Shown here piece by piece: positions 42,473 through 54,600 of a stretch of 64,000 nt of DNA. The notes below the pieces were generated by a model that saw only the letters and a program-made list of their open reading frames with translations, did no database searches and was not told the DNA's origin. Source of the DNA: Hyposmocoma kahamanoa (lineage: Eukaryota; Arthropoda; Insecta; Lepidoptera; Cosmopterigidae); assembly GCF_003589595.1 (NCBI RefSeq), contig NW_020656077.1, positions 2,001,428 to 2,065,427 on the forward strand, in the 5' to 3' direction. Position numbers and translations under genes: made by a program. Each line of letters starts with the position of its first letter. Position 1 is the first letter of the stretch.

Positions 42473-42646
42473 TTAGTTAAGATATTTGCGGCACTTTTTA
42501 GCACCGCAAGTGCACGGTATTTTCACCTCTTCGAAGGGAAATTTATAGTCGTATGTAAGTTCTTCTCCTACGGAGATGCGGCGAAGAGCGAAGATCAAGA
42601 TGTGTTTATGTCCATGTATGTCAACGACGCGCGAGTAGCAGTTGGG
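42473..42646 (-). CDS. trx: trx exon (SET-C and post-SET), terminal
   Basis: Encodes [20 protein letters not shown], then [10 protein letters not shown] with the catalytic Tyr pair, and the post-SET zinc site [14 protein letters not shown] before TAA. Acceptor [17 protein letters not shown] is nearly identical to the C-terminus of other Trx/MLL proteins. Confidence 0.97.
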   Translation of the reverse strand, partial: PNCYSRVVDIHGHKHILIFALRRISVGEELTYDYKFPFEEVKIPCTCGAKKCRKYLN

Positions 42647-45600
42647 CTGTAATGCGGAAATATTACAAAAATTAAATCAATTAAGGTAAACCATATAAGC
42701 ACCAAAAATATTTATATGAGATCAAACATACGTCGCAAGAATGGTTGATAAATCTAGCTGCGTTTCCCTTCAGGGTGGCGTCAACCACCAAATTATCGTC
42801 GATTCTGAACATGTAGCAGCCGCCGACGCCTCGACGTCCACTCATCGCCTCATATTTCTTTTCTCTCTGATCTGCTAACACTGCGCGTATAACCTCGCCT
42901 GCATATTCAATAACCATGTCACCTGCAAACAAAAAGACATCGTGTTATTTCATCAAGTTATTTGTAACAGTAGTTATACTAGGTTTCGGTTAACGTAAAA
43001 CAAAGTCATACCTTCTTCAATATCTCTTTTGCAGAACAAACCACGACCGTGAATGTGCGACCTATAGACACCCACTGACGCCTTTGAAGTCTCTTTCAGT
43101 TGCCTGAATCTCATAGCTGGGGGTAATGTGGCCAATCGCCTGCAACATAGGATCAAAATATGTTTTTTGTGCTGTCAGTTTTTTACTACCGATAATATTA
43201 ATATTGTCAAAATTTGCAAATGTGAATGAATAAGCTGGTACAGTTTTGATATGGGGTTATTCGTTACTCCGATAACGACTTTTATTACTAATATTACCTG
43301 GATATAGAACTTTCTCCATCCTGACTTCCAAAAGGAGGAGGCTCCTCTCTAAACGGTGACGCCATCCAACTAAACATATCGTGGTTCTGTTTTCTTGTAA
43401 TTGGGCCAGTTCTAGCACTACCCCAAGCGCTTTCCTTGAAACCTTCGCTCAGGTCTAAATCGTTATCCCAGCTGCTAAGTTGACGGCCTTGATGTGTCTT
43501 GTACTTGATGCATCGACTTGCCTGTATAAATATACAAAAAGTGAAAATTATAAGATGTTTTATACCTAACATTTGTAACTATAAACATCAACTTACCCCA
43601 GGTAGTTGTTCTACAAGGTATCTGAGGGCGTTGTTATTCAATCCTAATAAATGAGCTCCAGATATACTAGACGGCAAGTTGTACTGCATCAGTGGCAGTC
43701 CTGATTGTCTCCTCGTATTCTGCACTGCATCTACAACCTTCGCCCATAGATCAGTAAGTGAAGACGAAGTGTAGTTAAATCCATCTTCAGATGTTACTTC
43801 GTAGATCAATTTAGGTCCGTCGTCTTTTGGTGGATCGGGTGCTTGTTTGGAGTGCACTTGTTTGTTCTCTTGGCCTTTTGACGTCTTGCTTTGTTTCTTT
43901 GTTGTTGTAGACTCATTTTCAGTCTTCTTGTCAAACAAATGTCGTTTCATGACTTTGGATGCGGCGTTTGTTTTAGACAACTGTGGTAATGTATTTGGTT
44001 CCTTCTCAGCTAAAATCTTAGGCGGTTCCACTTCTATCATTTCAGCATCTAAACTGGGCAATGACGGCATCTTAGGAGTGATTTCAATAGCTTCGGTCAC
44101 AATTACTTCTGTCTCGATTGGTGTTACACTCGCATTGACTGGAGTGAGATCGGCGGATAGTTGTATTGCTTCAACAGCGTCTCTTTCTTCCTTTTCCCTC
44201 TTAGTTCTCTCAAGTTCAATCATACGCTTTGATTCCTCGATGGCTTTTTCGAGATCACTATCGATGGTTTCATCTTTAATGTTGAGATCTGGCATGTCAT
44301 GACCGGCTGTTGTTCTCTGTCTTGACACTGCAGTGCTTTTGTTGGCACTAGAGTTCTTTACAGACTTTTGTCCATCTCTGTGTAGTGGTAATACTCTGTT
44401 CATTGGTCTCATGGTCATAGGATTAACAACATTTGTCGGTATACCAGATTGCTGGGTAGGTGGAGCTTTAGGTAACGTTATGCTGGTGCTATTTTGTGTA
44501 GGTAAATTGATTGTATTATTTTGTACAGGTATGCATATCATGTTACCACTGTTGTTTTGATTAGGCAATAAACTCGTATTTGACTGAATTGGAAAATTTA
44601 TGTCACCAGCCGCCTTTGAAGCAATCTTGGGATCAACTAGATTGTTTTGGACAGTGATGTTAACGGTGTTGTTGCTAGAATTGACATTGATATTCATGGG
44701 AGCGCTGTTCGGTATTGCTTGGAATGGCACATTGATCATTGTGCTGCTGTTTTCACTTTTCTGCTGGAATGTCATAGGATCTGCAACGGCATTACTGGTA
44801 TTATTGGTAACAACTCTTATATTATGTTGTTGAGACACGTGTTGATTGATGTTGTTTTCTAAGTTAGCGTTATTTATTCTGGTTCTCTCTGGGAGGTTGA
44901 TCGTCCGATTGCTTTGTGAATTCATTTGCATATAACCGATTTGATTGCTTACAGATATAGTATGATTCTGTTTGTCATTGCTTACTATATTAACTTTGGC
45001 GCAATCGTTACCAGAAATATTTGACATGGGCATACTTGTGTTTGAAGATCCCATGATGTTTTTCACTCTCAAGTTGTCTTGAGTGAATTTAGCTGATTCA
45101 TTCACCTGTATATTATTCCTCCCGATCTGATTGTCTATTCCAGCGATCGGATTCTGTGAGGTATTGGTTGTAGTCAAACTGCAGCTATTGATATTTATTT
45201 GTGTAGTGTTAGGAGCTTGCCCTGTCAACATCTGATTTTGATTATTGTTACTAATTTGAGGTTGAGAAGTGCCCATCATCATATGGTTGGAATTTCCCGA
45301 TATCAAGCTGGTAACGCTATGATCTGAGGAATTGTTGCAGCTCATTAGCATTTCATGGCCTGTTAAATTATTTTGGTTGTTGGAGCCATACATGCCCGTA
45401 TTATTCACTGTGCTGAGCATCATATTATTCGCATTGTTCACATTCATGCCGTGCATCATATTTCCTGAAGTAATATTTATATTGTTACTTGTATTTAAAG
45501 AGGAACAAATGTCGAATGTTTGCTGATTATTAGGGAATTGTACATTGTTGCTGGAACAGCTGCCAGTACATGAATTTTGTATTTCATTTTTTATGTCTGG

Positions 45601-48600
45601 AATATTATGCATCAATGGACTATTTATAGACGGATGATTTGCGTTTGTAATTTGCATCGTATTGTTCAGATTATGCATGTTCATATTGCTCATGTTATTC
45701 ATCTGATGCTGCATTAGAGACGCGTGTGAGTCAATGGAGTTCCTGTTGTTTTGCATTTGATTGATTGTATTTTGCATGGACATGGTGTTGTTATCATGTC
45801 GATTACCGTGGATGTTGGACATAGAGCTCGAGTTTTCAATTTGATTACTTAAATTCATATGTGAGGCGTTGCCCGACATATGATGCATGTGCAAACTGTT
45901 CTCCATATGTTGCCTATTATGCATTTGATTCGGTACATGCTGGTGTATATTCATCAGGTTACTGTCGATATGCGGTCTATTGTTTTGCATCTGCATTATA
46001 TTGGTCATTTGATGTTGATGATGAAGGGACACAGAGTCCATCTGCCTATTTTGTGACATCGACATTTGCTGATTCATATGCATATTATTATCTATACGAT
46101 TGCTGGTATTATTCATATGGTGATTCATTTGTTGCATGTTGTGCATTTGTGTACTATGGACGCTATCAATGGGTCTGTTACTATGCATTTGATGATTTAT
46201 ATTGTTTACTGCTTGCGATTGCATGTTGTCCATAATCATGCGATTGTTCTGCACATTTCCCATATTGGAAATAGGTTGCTGCACATGCATGTGGTTGAGA
46301 TCGTTCAAATCGGCGCGATTAATATTATGACTGCCTCCTAAAGTGTGCATACCTATGGACTGATTCATCATATTAGTACTTTCCGAATTGTTTCGGTTTG
46401 AAAGCATATTTGTCTGATTATGGCTTTGCTGCTGCACATTCTCGTGGAACGATCTGTTAGCACTTCCCTGATTTGCTTGTTGCATCTGATTCATGTTTTC
46501 TACTTGGCGATTATGTTGAATTTGTCCATTCATTATATGAATTTGATTCGGAGATGAAAGTTGACTGTTTTCGTGCGATATCATCGGCATAGTACTGAGA
46601 GACATATTTGACGATGATAACGTATTATTGCTGATTTCGTGTTGACTTTGCTGTACACTGTTATCACTGGAAACCGTAATAACTCTGCTGTTATTAGCGA
46701 CCTCCTGACATGATATGTTTACATTATGAAGGGAATTATTACCAACATTCAATAATTGCGAAGTGCCATGACAGTTTGTAGAGTTCATTTGACTTTGGTT
46801 ATTTGATACTGGGATGGTAATCTGGTTATTTTGCATTTGTGTTCTCATCACATTATGAGGTATTATGCTGATAGAAGGCGTGTTCGCAATGCTTCCGGCG
46901 ATTTGACAGCTGTTCAGTTTGTGTAAATTAATTTGTCCTCCGACATTATCAGCACCATGTTTATTATTACTATCCGCTACAGAGACATTCTGGAAACATT
47001 TTTCATTTTGGCTGTGTTGCGAATGGGAAGCAATCATGTCTTGTGAAAATGTCAAATGGCCACTTTCAGATTTAGAAAGAGTATTAATTTTATTCAGTTT
47101 CAATGATGTATCAGAATCAAAATTGGTATTTATAGCAGAGTTCGGTGGGTAGATATTCCCTGCGGTAATTTGAATCACATTGTTGGACGTCGGCTGTGAC
47201 GTAGAATGTAGACTTACATTGTGATTGTTTTCAAACTGAGAATGCAGGTTTATTCCCGAAATTTGACTGTTGGTATTGTTTGACATGGACACCAAACAAT
47301 TTTGATTAATTTTTTCATGTTCGTTAAGTGACCTTCCAGTCGTTACGTTGGTTTGAATACTCATAGATGGTGTGTTTCCAGACGTACTTGTTTTTGCTAT
47401 TAAATTTTGTACATCAATCTTTTCTATATTGCCGGTGCTCAGAGGAGGATTCATTTGTCTCCAAGGAGTCGGTGATTTGATACTCTGAGTTACGCTGATA
47501 GTTGGTACAGTTGAAGAATTTGAATTATCTTGTAAATTACCGCTAATTTCTATAACATGAGAATTTTCAATTTTTATAGTGTTCTTATTTGTTGAGGGCG
47601 CTGTTGAATTTGAGAGAAGTGGTTGCGATAGTGGCATTGAATGCATTGTAAAGGAAGACGGTGCATTTGGCACAGATTGTGAAAGGGCCATAACTGGTTG
47701 ACCTGTGGAAGATACTAGAGTCACGTTCGGTGCCATAGAATTGTTATTTATCTTTGAATTGTTAATTCTGGTTAAGTTCTGAGCTGAATTCGACAGCGAC
47801 ATACTATGAATTTGCGACGTAATTGGTGTTATGTTCTGCCTGCCAGTTATAATCGTCCCAGGAACCGATTGAGATCCAGCTGATACAGGAGTTGTACTAA
47901 CGTGAACTACCTTTGGAGTTTGCCTGTTTGAATTATTGCTGGAACCTTTCTCTGGTAGAGGTTGTACTGTCAAATTAGGAACATTTGGCTTAACCGTCTT
48001 GATTGTTTGCGGTGTTGACTGCACTGACTGCGCAGTGACTACATTCGGTGTGGAAGATTGCACTGTAACACCGTCACCAACATTATTAACGACTACGTAT
48101 CCAGTAGGAACTTCTACAATCGGTTCTATCTTACTGGCTTGGAAAACTTGAGTGGTTGTGGCTGAAAAACTGCTGTTTTGTGCAAGCACCCCTTGCATTG
48201 CTGTAGATACGAATTGTTGGGAAGACATTACCGTATTCTGTACTATGGTTTCTAATCCGTAATACACAGGCTGTGTAGTCGTCAGGTACATACAGCCAGA
48301 AGGATCTGTTACCATTTCTAAAGTTGGCGTCGACCCTAAAATCACTTGGTCATTACAGAACTGTGGTAAAATTGTTCCTTGAGGTAATATTGTTCCTGGT
48401 CCAGAAGAAATCAAAGTATTCCCTTGTGAAGAAAGTGCATTCGGTATAATGGTCGTTTGGCCATTGCCAGTAGCTGCTGCCGTTTGCAAAGTGTTATTTG
48501 GCAAGAGCGTCGCTGTTTGAGAGGTTATATTACTAGGTGTAAGCCCCTGAATTGTTCCTTGAGGTATGATGGTCGTGCCATTCTGAGTATGAATTGCTTG

Positions 48601-51600
48601 TGGTAAAATAGTCGGACCATTAGGTCCTTGTGATATAATTCCTTGCGTTTGTATAGCACCTTGAGGTAAAATTGTATGTCCTTGTGGTAAGATGCCAACA
48701 TTTCCCTGAGGTAACAAAACGGGAATGCCGCCGCTGGGAACAGCTACTAATCCGCCAGATTCAGTTTGTTGTATTTGGAATGTCTGAGGTACTAGACCAC
48801 TTTGTGATATGAATTGGCCAGTTTTGAAGTCACCTTGAGGCGTAATCGTAGCGATGTACTGCATATTCTGATTCTGTTGCTGGGATAATGCTTCAACATA
48901 AGACATTATATTTTGATTTGCTACTGGTTGAACGATAATGGATGGTTGACCAGTTTGATTATTAGTTTGAAGTTGTATCACAGTGTTTCCTGATCCAAGT
49001 TGTGACTGATTGATAGCAGTGTACGACTTTTCCACCTTAGTCTGCCGTTTAATTGTCGTTGGTTTAGGTATAGGACGACCCCGCCCTCGATTTGACCCTT
49101 GGAATATTTGCTTGGGTTGTACAGAGGCTGGCTGCTTCTTGGGAGATTTCTGAGAATTCCCTGGTAGTATCAACTGCTGCTTGTTTTGCGAGTTTGGTGA
49201 AGAAATTCTTTGCGTTGTCACTGCCGGTACAACAATCGTAGGATTGCCTTGCATTTGGGGTCTTATCATTGGCTGGATGTTTTGAATTATTGAGGTGTTA
49301 GGCATTCCTTGTATAGAATTGACCGGCATCGCAATGGATGATGCACTGACTAAATTCGGAAAACTTGTAACTTGATTTTTCCCCTGAATCATAGGTGTGA
49401 TGTTACTGGGACCATTGGAAGGAATTGTTAAAACTTGATTTGAATTCGACGAAATAACTTGAATTCCAGGTCCTGATAAGAACTGTGTCATATCTGCACC
49501 ACCAGGAATTTGTTGGATATTTGCATGTCCGTTTCCAGATTTTGCTACACAAATATTGTGTGGTAAAATTCCAGGCTGTGTAATAATCTGCGGAATTAAA
49601 AGTTTTTGTCCACTAGCTGAACTTGTTTTTGGAGGCAGTAACATCTGCGGGGTTACAACGATTTGAGGTGAAGACAAAACTTGTTGATTTGTTGAAACCT
49701 GAACATTTGTAGTTTTACTTTGATCAAATATTACAGTTCCTGATTTCATCTGTTCCGTTATAGTCATTGTTACTTCATTGGAAGACGGACCTGGAGATGG
49801 TGTTTCGACTATAGTTCCATTGATAGTAATCTGCCGTGTATTAATGGACGTTCGCCTAGCAGAAATACCTTCTGCTTTAACGGTATTTTCATTGCCGCTG
49901 ACAACGCCAGTGTGAATTATCATTGGTTGAGCAAAAGCTCCTTGAAAAGCGTTTTGCAGAGTTGTTAATGTTCTGTTTTCGGGCGACTTAGGATTTTCAC
50001 TCTCACTTTCGCTCGTGGACATCATGTCGCACGAAGGCACGTGTCTATCGTATGACTCTTTATTTCTATACGTGCATTGGCAACGATCACATCGCACAAG
50101 GTGCTCGATTTGAGGTGATGATACGGAACCATCATCTAATGGTCTCATAACAAGCTCTGGTTGACCACTTATTGAATTACCAGCTATGGTAACAGTGTAT
50201 GTGCTCTCATTACCACTGGCTCTGTAGAGGAACTGATTCGGTTGATTTCTTGCAGCGTTATCGCCTGGTTGGTTTTCTTCAGCTCCGTCTAATTGTTGTA
50301 TGGGTGTAAAGTCATAATCATTGTCACTCTGTCGAGGGCTATTCGGTCGCGAGCTGCAAGTACTCTCGGAACCAGACCAATCAGCTGCGCCGTCTAATTG
50401 TGATATAGGACTGCATTGTATCTTAGTATAAAAGTCAATGACGTCAGTGTAATAGCCCTCTGTTTTATCAGATTTGTCATTGCTAATGTCATCTTTTTCT
50501 TTTGGTGAAGTTGTGCGGTAATTTAAGCCTGAAGAATGTGGGCTGTCTTCACATATTGTGTCGCTATCACTGATTTCTGTTTTCAATTTCTTATCAGACT
50601 CGACTTTTATAGCATCTAATGGATTCTCGAGCAAAGTAAGTCTTTGTACAGGACTAAGTTTACCAGTGACTGTTGAAGTTCTGCCTATTTTACATCGTTT
50701 TATTGTGGAAGACAAAACAGTGTCAAATTTGTTACTCCATGTTAGACTACTGGATCTTTGTTGACCGCGTCCAGTAGTCAGTGACTTTAAATTATGGTTT
50801 TGTAACAACATTTCTGATTTACTTTTTTTCAATTCTTTGTTGCCTGACTCCAATCGTGCATTAAGTAATTCATCAATAAAATCTGATCTATCGTTACTTT
50901 TGTCATCGGATTGTGAGATCGCACTGTAGAATTCACTTTTCAAATCCATTGCCACTAAATCATCGTAAGGGTTTGGAAAGATATCTTGCATGGATATACC
51001 GTCAAGAAGGTCATGATTCAAGTCTTCAAATATGGCATCTTTCAGCTCCGGCGGTAATAAATCTGCAGTGTTTTGAGGCTCTTCTTCATCTTGTTGCTCT
51101 TGCTTGCATACATTGTCCAATAAATATTCAACTACCTGTTTAACGGCAAGATCTTCTAAAGTAATCATATTTCCCAATTTAACTGGTGACTTGTCACTTT
51201 TAAGCATAAGTACGCTCTTGCTTGATCCAGTTTCTAAACTTTCATGCCAAGCTCCAATTTCAGCCATAACCCTATCTACAATTTGCATATCCTTGGAGTG
51301 ATCAACAGTTATATTTACACCGAAATCAAATCCAGGCAAAGGTTCAGCTAACAATAGTTTTGTTTTTATTGTATATCGCACAATTTTAGAAGGCTTTTTG
51401 CAGGACCAGAAAAGACGAGTGCACGAAAAATCAACCGGCATCAAGAAATCTTCAAAGTCTGAAACAGTTGGCACTATCTTTCCAAGGCTGTGGATAGTCA
51501 GTGATCCCAATACAAACTGTACTTTCGATATTTCGCTGTACCTCTTCTTTTTCTTGTCGAGCTCAACGTAAACTGGCCTTGTCAACTCAAAATCAGTATC

Positions 51601-54600
51601 TTTTTGCAAGGTTTTTCTTGGGACATCTTTGCCATGCGCAGGACAAAATACTCTTTTGTCATCCATGAACGCACAGCCTTCTCTTCTTGCACATGCATAA
51701 TGATACGTCTCGCTGCAATTTTTGGCACAGCAACCGACACTGGCACCTTTCATCTCGCAGGATGCACATTTTATCATTTTACCTCTTGATATAGCTGAGT
51801 GAACATTCTGCAAAGAACCATCTATTTCTTCAAACACTTCAGCAGACCAAAGAGCGCAGTTGGCGTGTATCCAGTCATTCTGACCGCAGTACAATAGTCG
51901 GCCTTCCATCTCAGATTGCCCGTCGCCGATGGTTTTGCAAAGTACACATATTCTTGAATCTAGAACTGGATAAAATTCTAGTAAGTCCTCGTCGCTCTGT
52001 GCATCTGATTCTAGTTTTGGTACAATCTGATCCACTGGCTTCTCTACAGACTCAATTATTGCTTTACTGTCTAAAATATCTTGATCCTTTAGAGACTCCA
52101 TGTCGTCTTGTTCTCCATCCACTTCTAAATTAGGCTGCAGGCAGTTGTTACCACAATCAAACCATGGAAATGTTTCCGTGAATAGTTCTTTGTATATTAT
52201 TTTGAGATCTTCACTTGAAGTTCTTTCAATAACATCTCTCATATCATGATTGAAATCTTTCAGTGAGACGTATTCGTCGCTATTTACCCTCTTTTTGATG
52301 TCTAACAGAGAAGGAGAATTAATTCTAATATCGCTATTATGCTCAGTCAGCCTTACAAGCGCAGGACTCAAATCTTGTTCACTACGGGCTTCTGGAAAGA
52401 TCCTCATGGGTTCATCATCGTCAGAGATAGCCTCATATTTATCGTCATGAATAGTCGTAGGCAACATCGTAGTCGCCTTTTCGGTCTTAGTTTGAGGTGG
52501 GTTGTTCTCATGAACTTCAATACAAGGTGTGTCAAACTCTGTCCTTGTGCCATACAGACCAGTAGAGAAGCATATCTCCTTATTTTGCATCAAAGGTTCT
52601 TGAAGATTAACCACTCTGTGGGAAGTGTGCGGGATGTCCTCTTTTCCTATGTTCAATAGGGAGGAGCAATGCCATATATGCGGTGTCATGGTCTGCTCAG
52701 TCTTATTTGGAGCTAAATTATTGTTCCTCCGACCCCGCGAAGTATTTCTATAAACCTTTGTCTCGGTTGCGTTCTTCATTGATTCGTCTTCACCGTCAAA
52801 GTGAAGCTTTCGAATAGCCTGTGGCGACATGAGCCTGTACGGTTTATTAGGCACTGGAGTATTTTTGTGAGGTGTGAGCTTTAACAACGCACAAGCCTTT
52901 TTGTTCTTGGCCAGCAGTTTGAGTAGATGTAAGAGCCTTGATTTGAGGTGTTCCATAAGCATATTTCTCCACGGCGGGTCTTGCGGCATACATTTGCAGC
53001 AAATATACTCTATAGACGGAGGCAAAGCAGACAAAAGTTGATATCCCTCTCCTGTTAGACCTTCGCAGCTTGCGTGCACCCACCTACCGCACCACCCGCA
53101 CTCCATCATCTGAAAGAAAACAATAGCAATATAAATTTAAATGAATTACTGATCTATTAATGAGTTCTGCATATAGTGTGAGATAGTTATGTATCGTGAA
53201 TAGTGCAGTCTACAGAAGAAGCAATCATGTTAGCTCTTACATGTGTATTTTTTTGTATTTAATATCATACATTCTAGATTCTGAAAATATTCTCTATAAA
53301 CTTCTGTACGGTTTATAACCGCACATTTTAGTTCCGCTTACTTTGCGTCCTACTTTCCACGGCCGTTTGTTTACTTGTGCGCATAAGCAGTCAATTAAAT
53401 TAGTATTTAACGAACATTCAGTCAATTTAGACGTATCAACAACAACGTAAGAGATACACAGCCTCATCTAGCTTGTATCCTTACCAATACACTTTTACAA
53501 CTTATCTATTAGGCGTCAATACTATAGCGTAGTATTGGCCCATACATCGTTTTGGTCCTTCGAGTCGGATTGTTAGTATTGTGTTGGTCTCTGTGGTAAC
53601 GAACCGGTGTAGTTGGCCTCCCACAAGCGCGTCTCACCAATTACATTGAGAAAAACATTTACGAACGCTGAAGCTGGCAGACCCCTATTTTAAGTCTCCA
53701 GGTCCCATCGACATGGTATTGGGGGCAGACATTTATTCTGTTATTATTCAAGATGGAGTACTAAAGTACGATAACAGCAATCCTGTGGCTCAGCACACCA
53801 AATTGGGATGGGTTTTGAGCGGGAATTTTAGCAAAACCTTGAACTGTTTTGTCACTTTAAACGAAGTAGACGATTTGAGCAAAATTTGGGGGAACAGAAG
53901 AATATACGAAGACAGCATGTCAACCGATAGCGACGATTACTGTGAGAAGTATTTTGTTGAAACCACTACGAGGCTACCCGCTTGCCAATACGTAGTAAAA
54001 ATGCCCATGATAAAGGATGTTCAAGAAAAATTGGGAAATCAAAACCGCAAGCAGTCTCTCAATTTTTACAGTTATTAGCAAAAAATGGCACGGCAAGAGC
54101 ATTTCGCTAAACAATATACGAAAAAAAATTTATCGCTGAATATCATGACCTTGGACATATAACATCCGCTGCGCCTACTACAGCTTATCAATGTTTACAA
54201 GGTTTTTTACCGCATCATGGAGTTATTCGTGAAGAGTAAAGCACGATTAAGCTACGCGCAATATTTAACGCGTTGATGAAAACTGATACCAAATACAGCC
54301 TTAACGATGTAATGAAGAAAGGACCAAATGTACAGAAGGACATCTCAACCTTATGATGAAGTGGCGAAGAAAGCGTTTCGCTCTCACAGCTGATATAGAG
54401 AAGATGTTCCGTCCAATTTTACTTCATAAGGACCAACGGTCCCTACAAAAAAATATCAGGCGCCCATCTCCACGCGACGCTTTGCAAGAAATGGAGTTTT
54501 GCACTGTTACATACGGAACAAAAGCGGCACCTTTCTTAGCGATGCGTACACTACAATAGCTAGCAAACAACGAAGGCCACACGTATCCCATAACGGAACA

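Noticed and set aside
45600..46500. CRISPR-like or satellite array suggested by regularly recurring words
   Set aside because: The recurrence is at the level of codons for Asn, Gln, Met and His within a continuous trx frame; there are no fixed repeats with unique spacers.
43847..48151. Many plus-strand frames (for example 43847-44302 and 45861-46235) opposite the trx exon
   Set aside because: They are antisense shadows of a proven coding exon; low-complexity CAT/ATT-rich repeats on one strand give Met/His/Tyr-rich open frames on the other, and none has a family motif.
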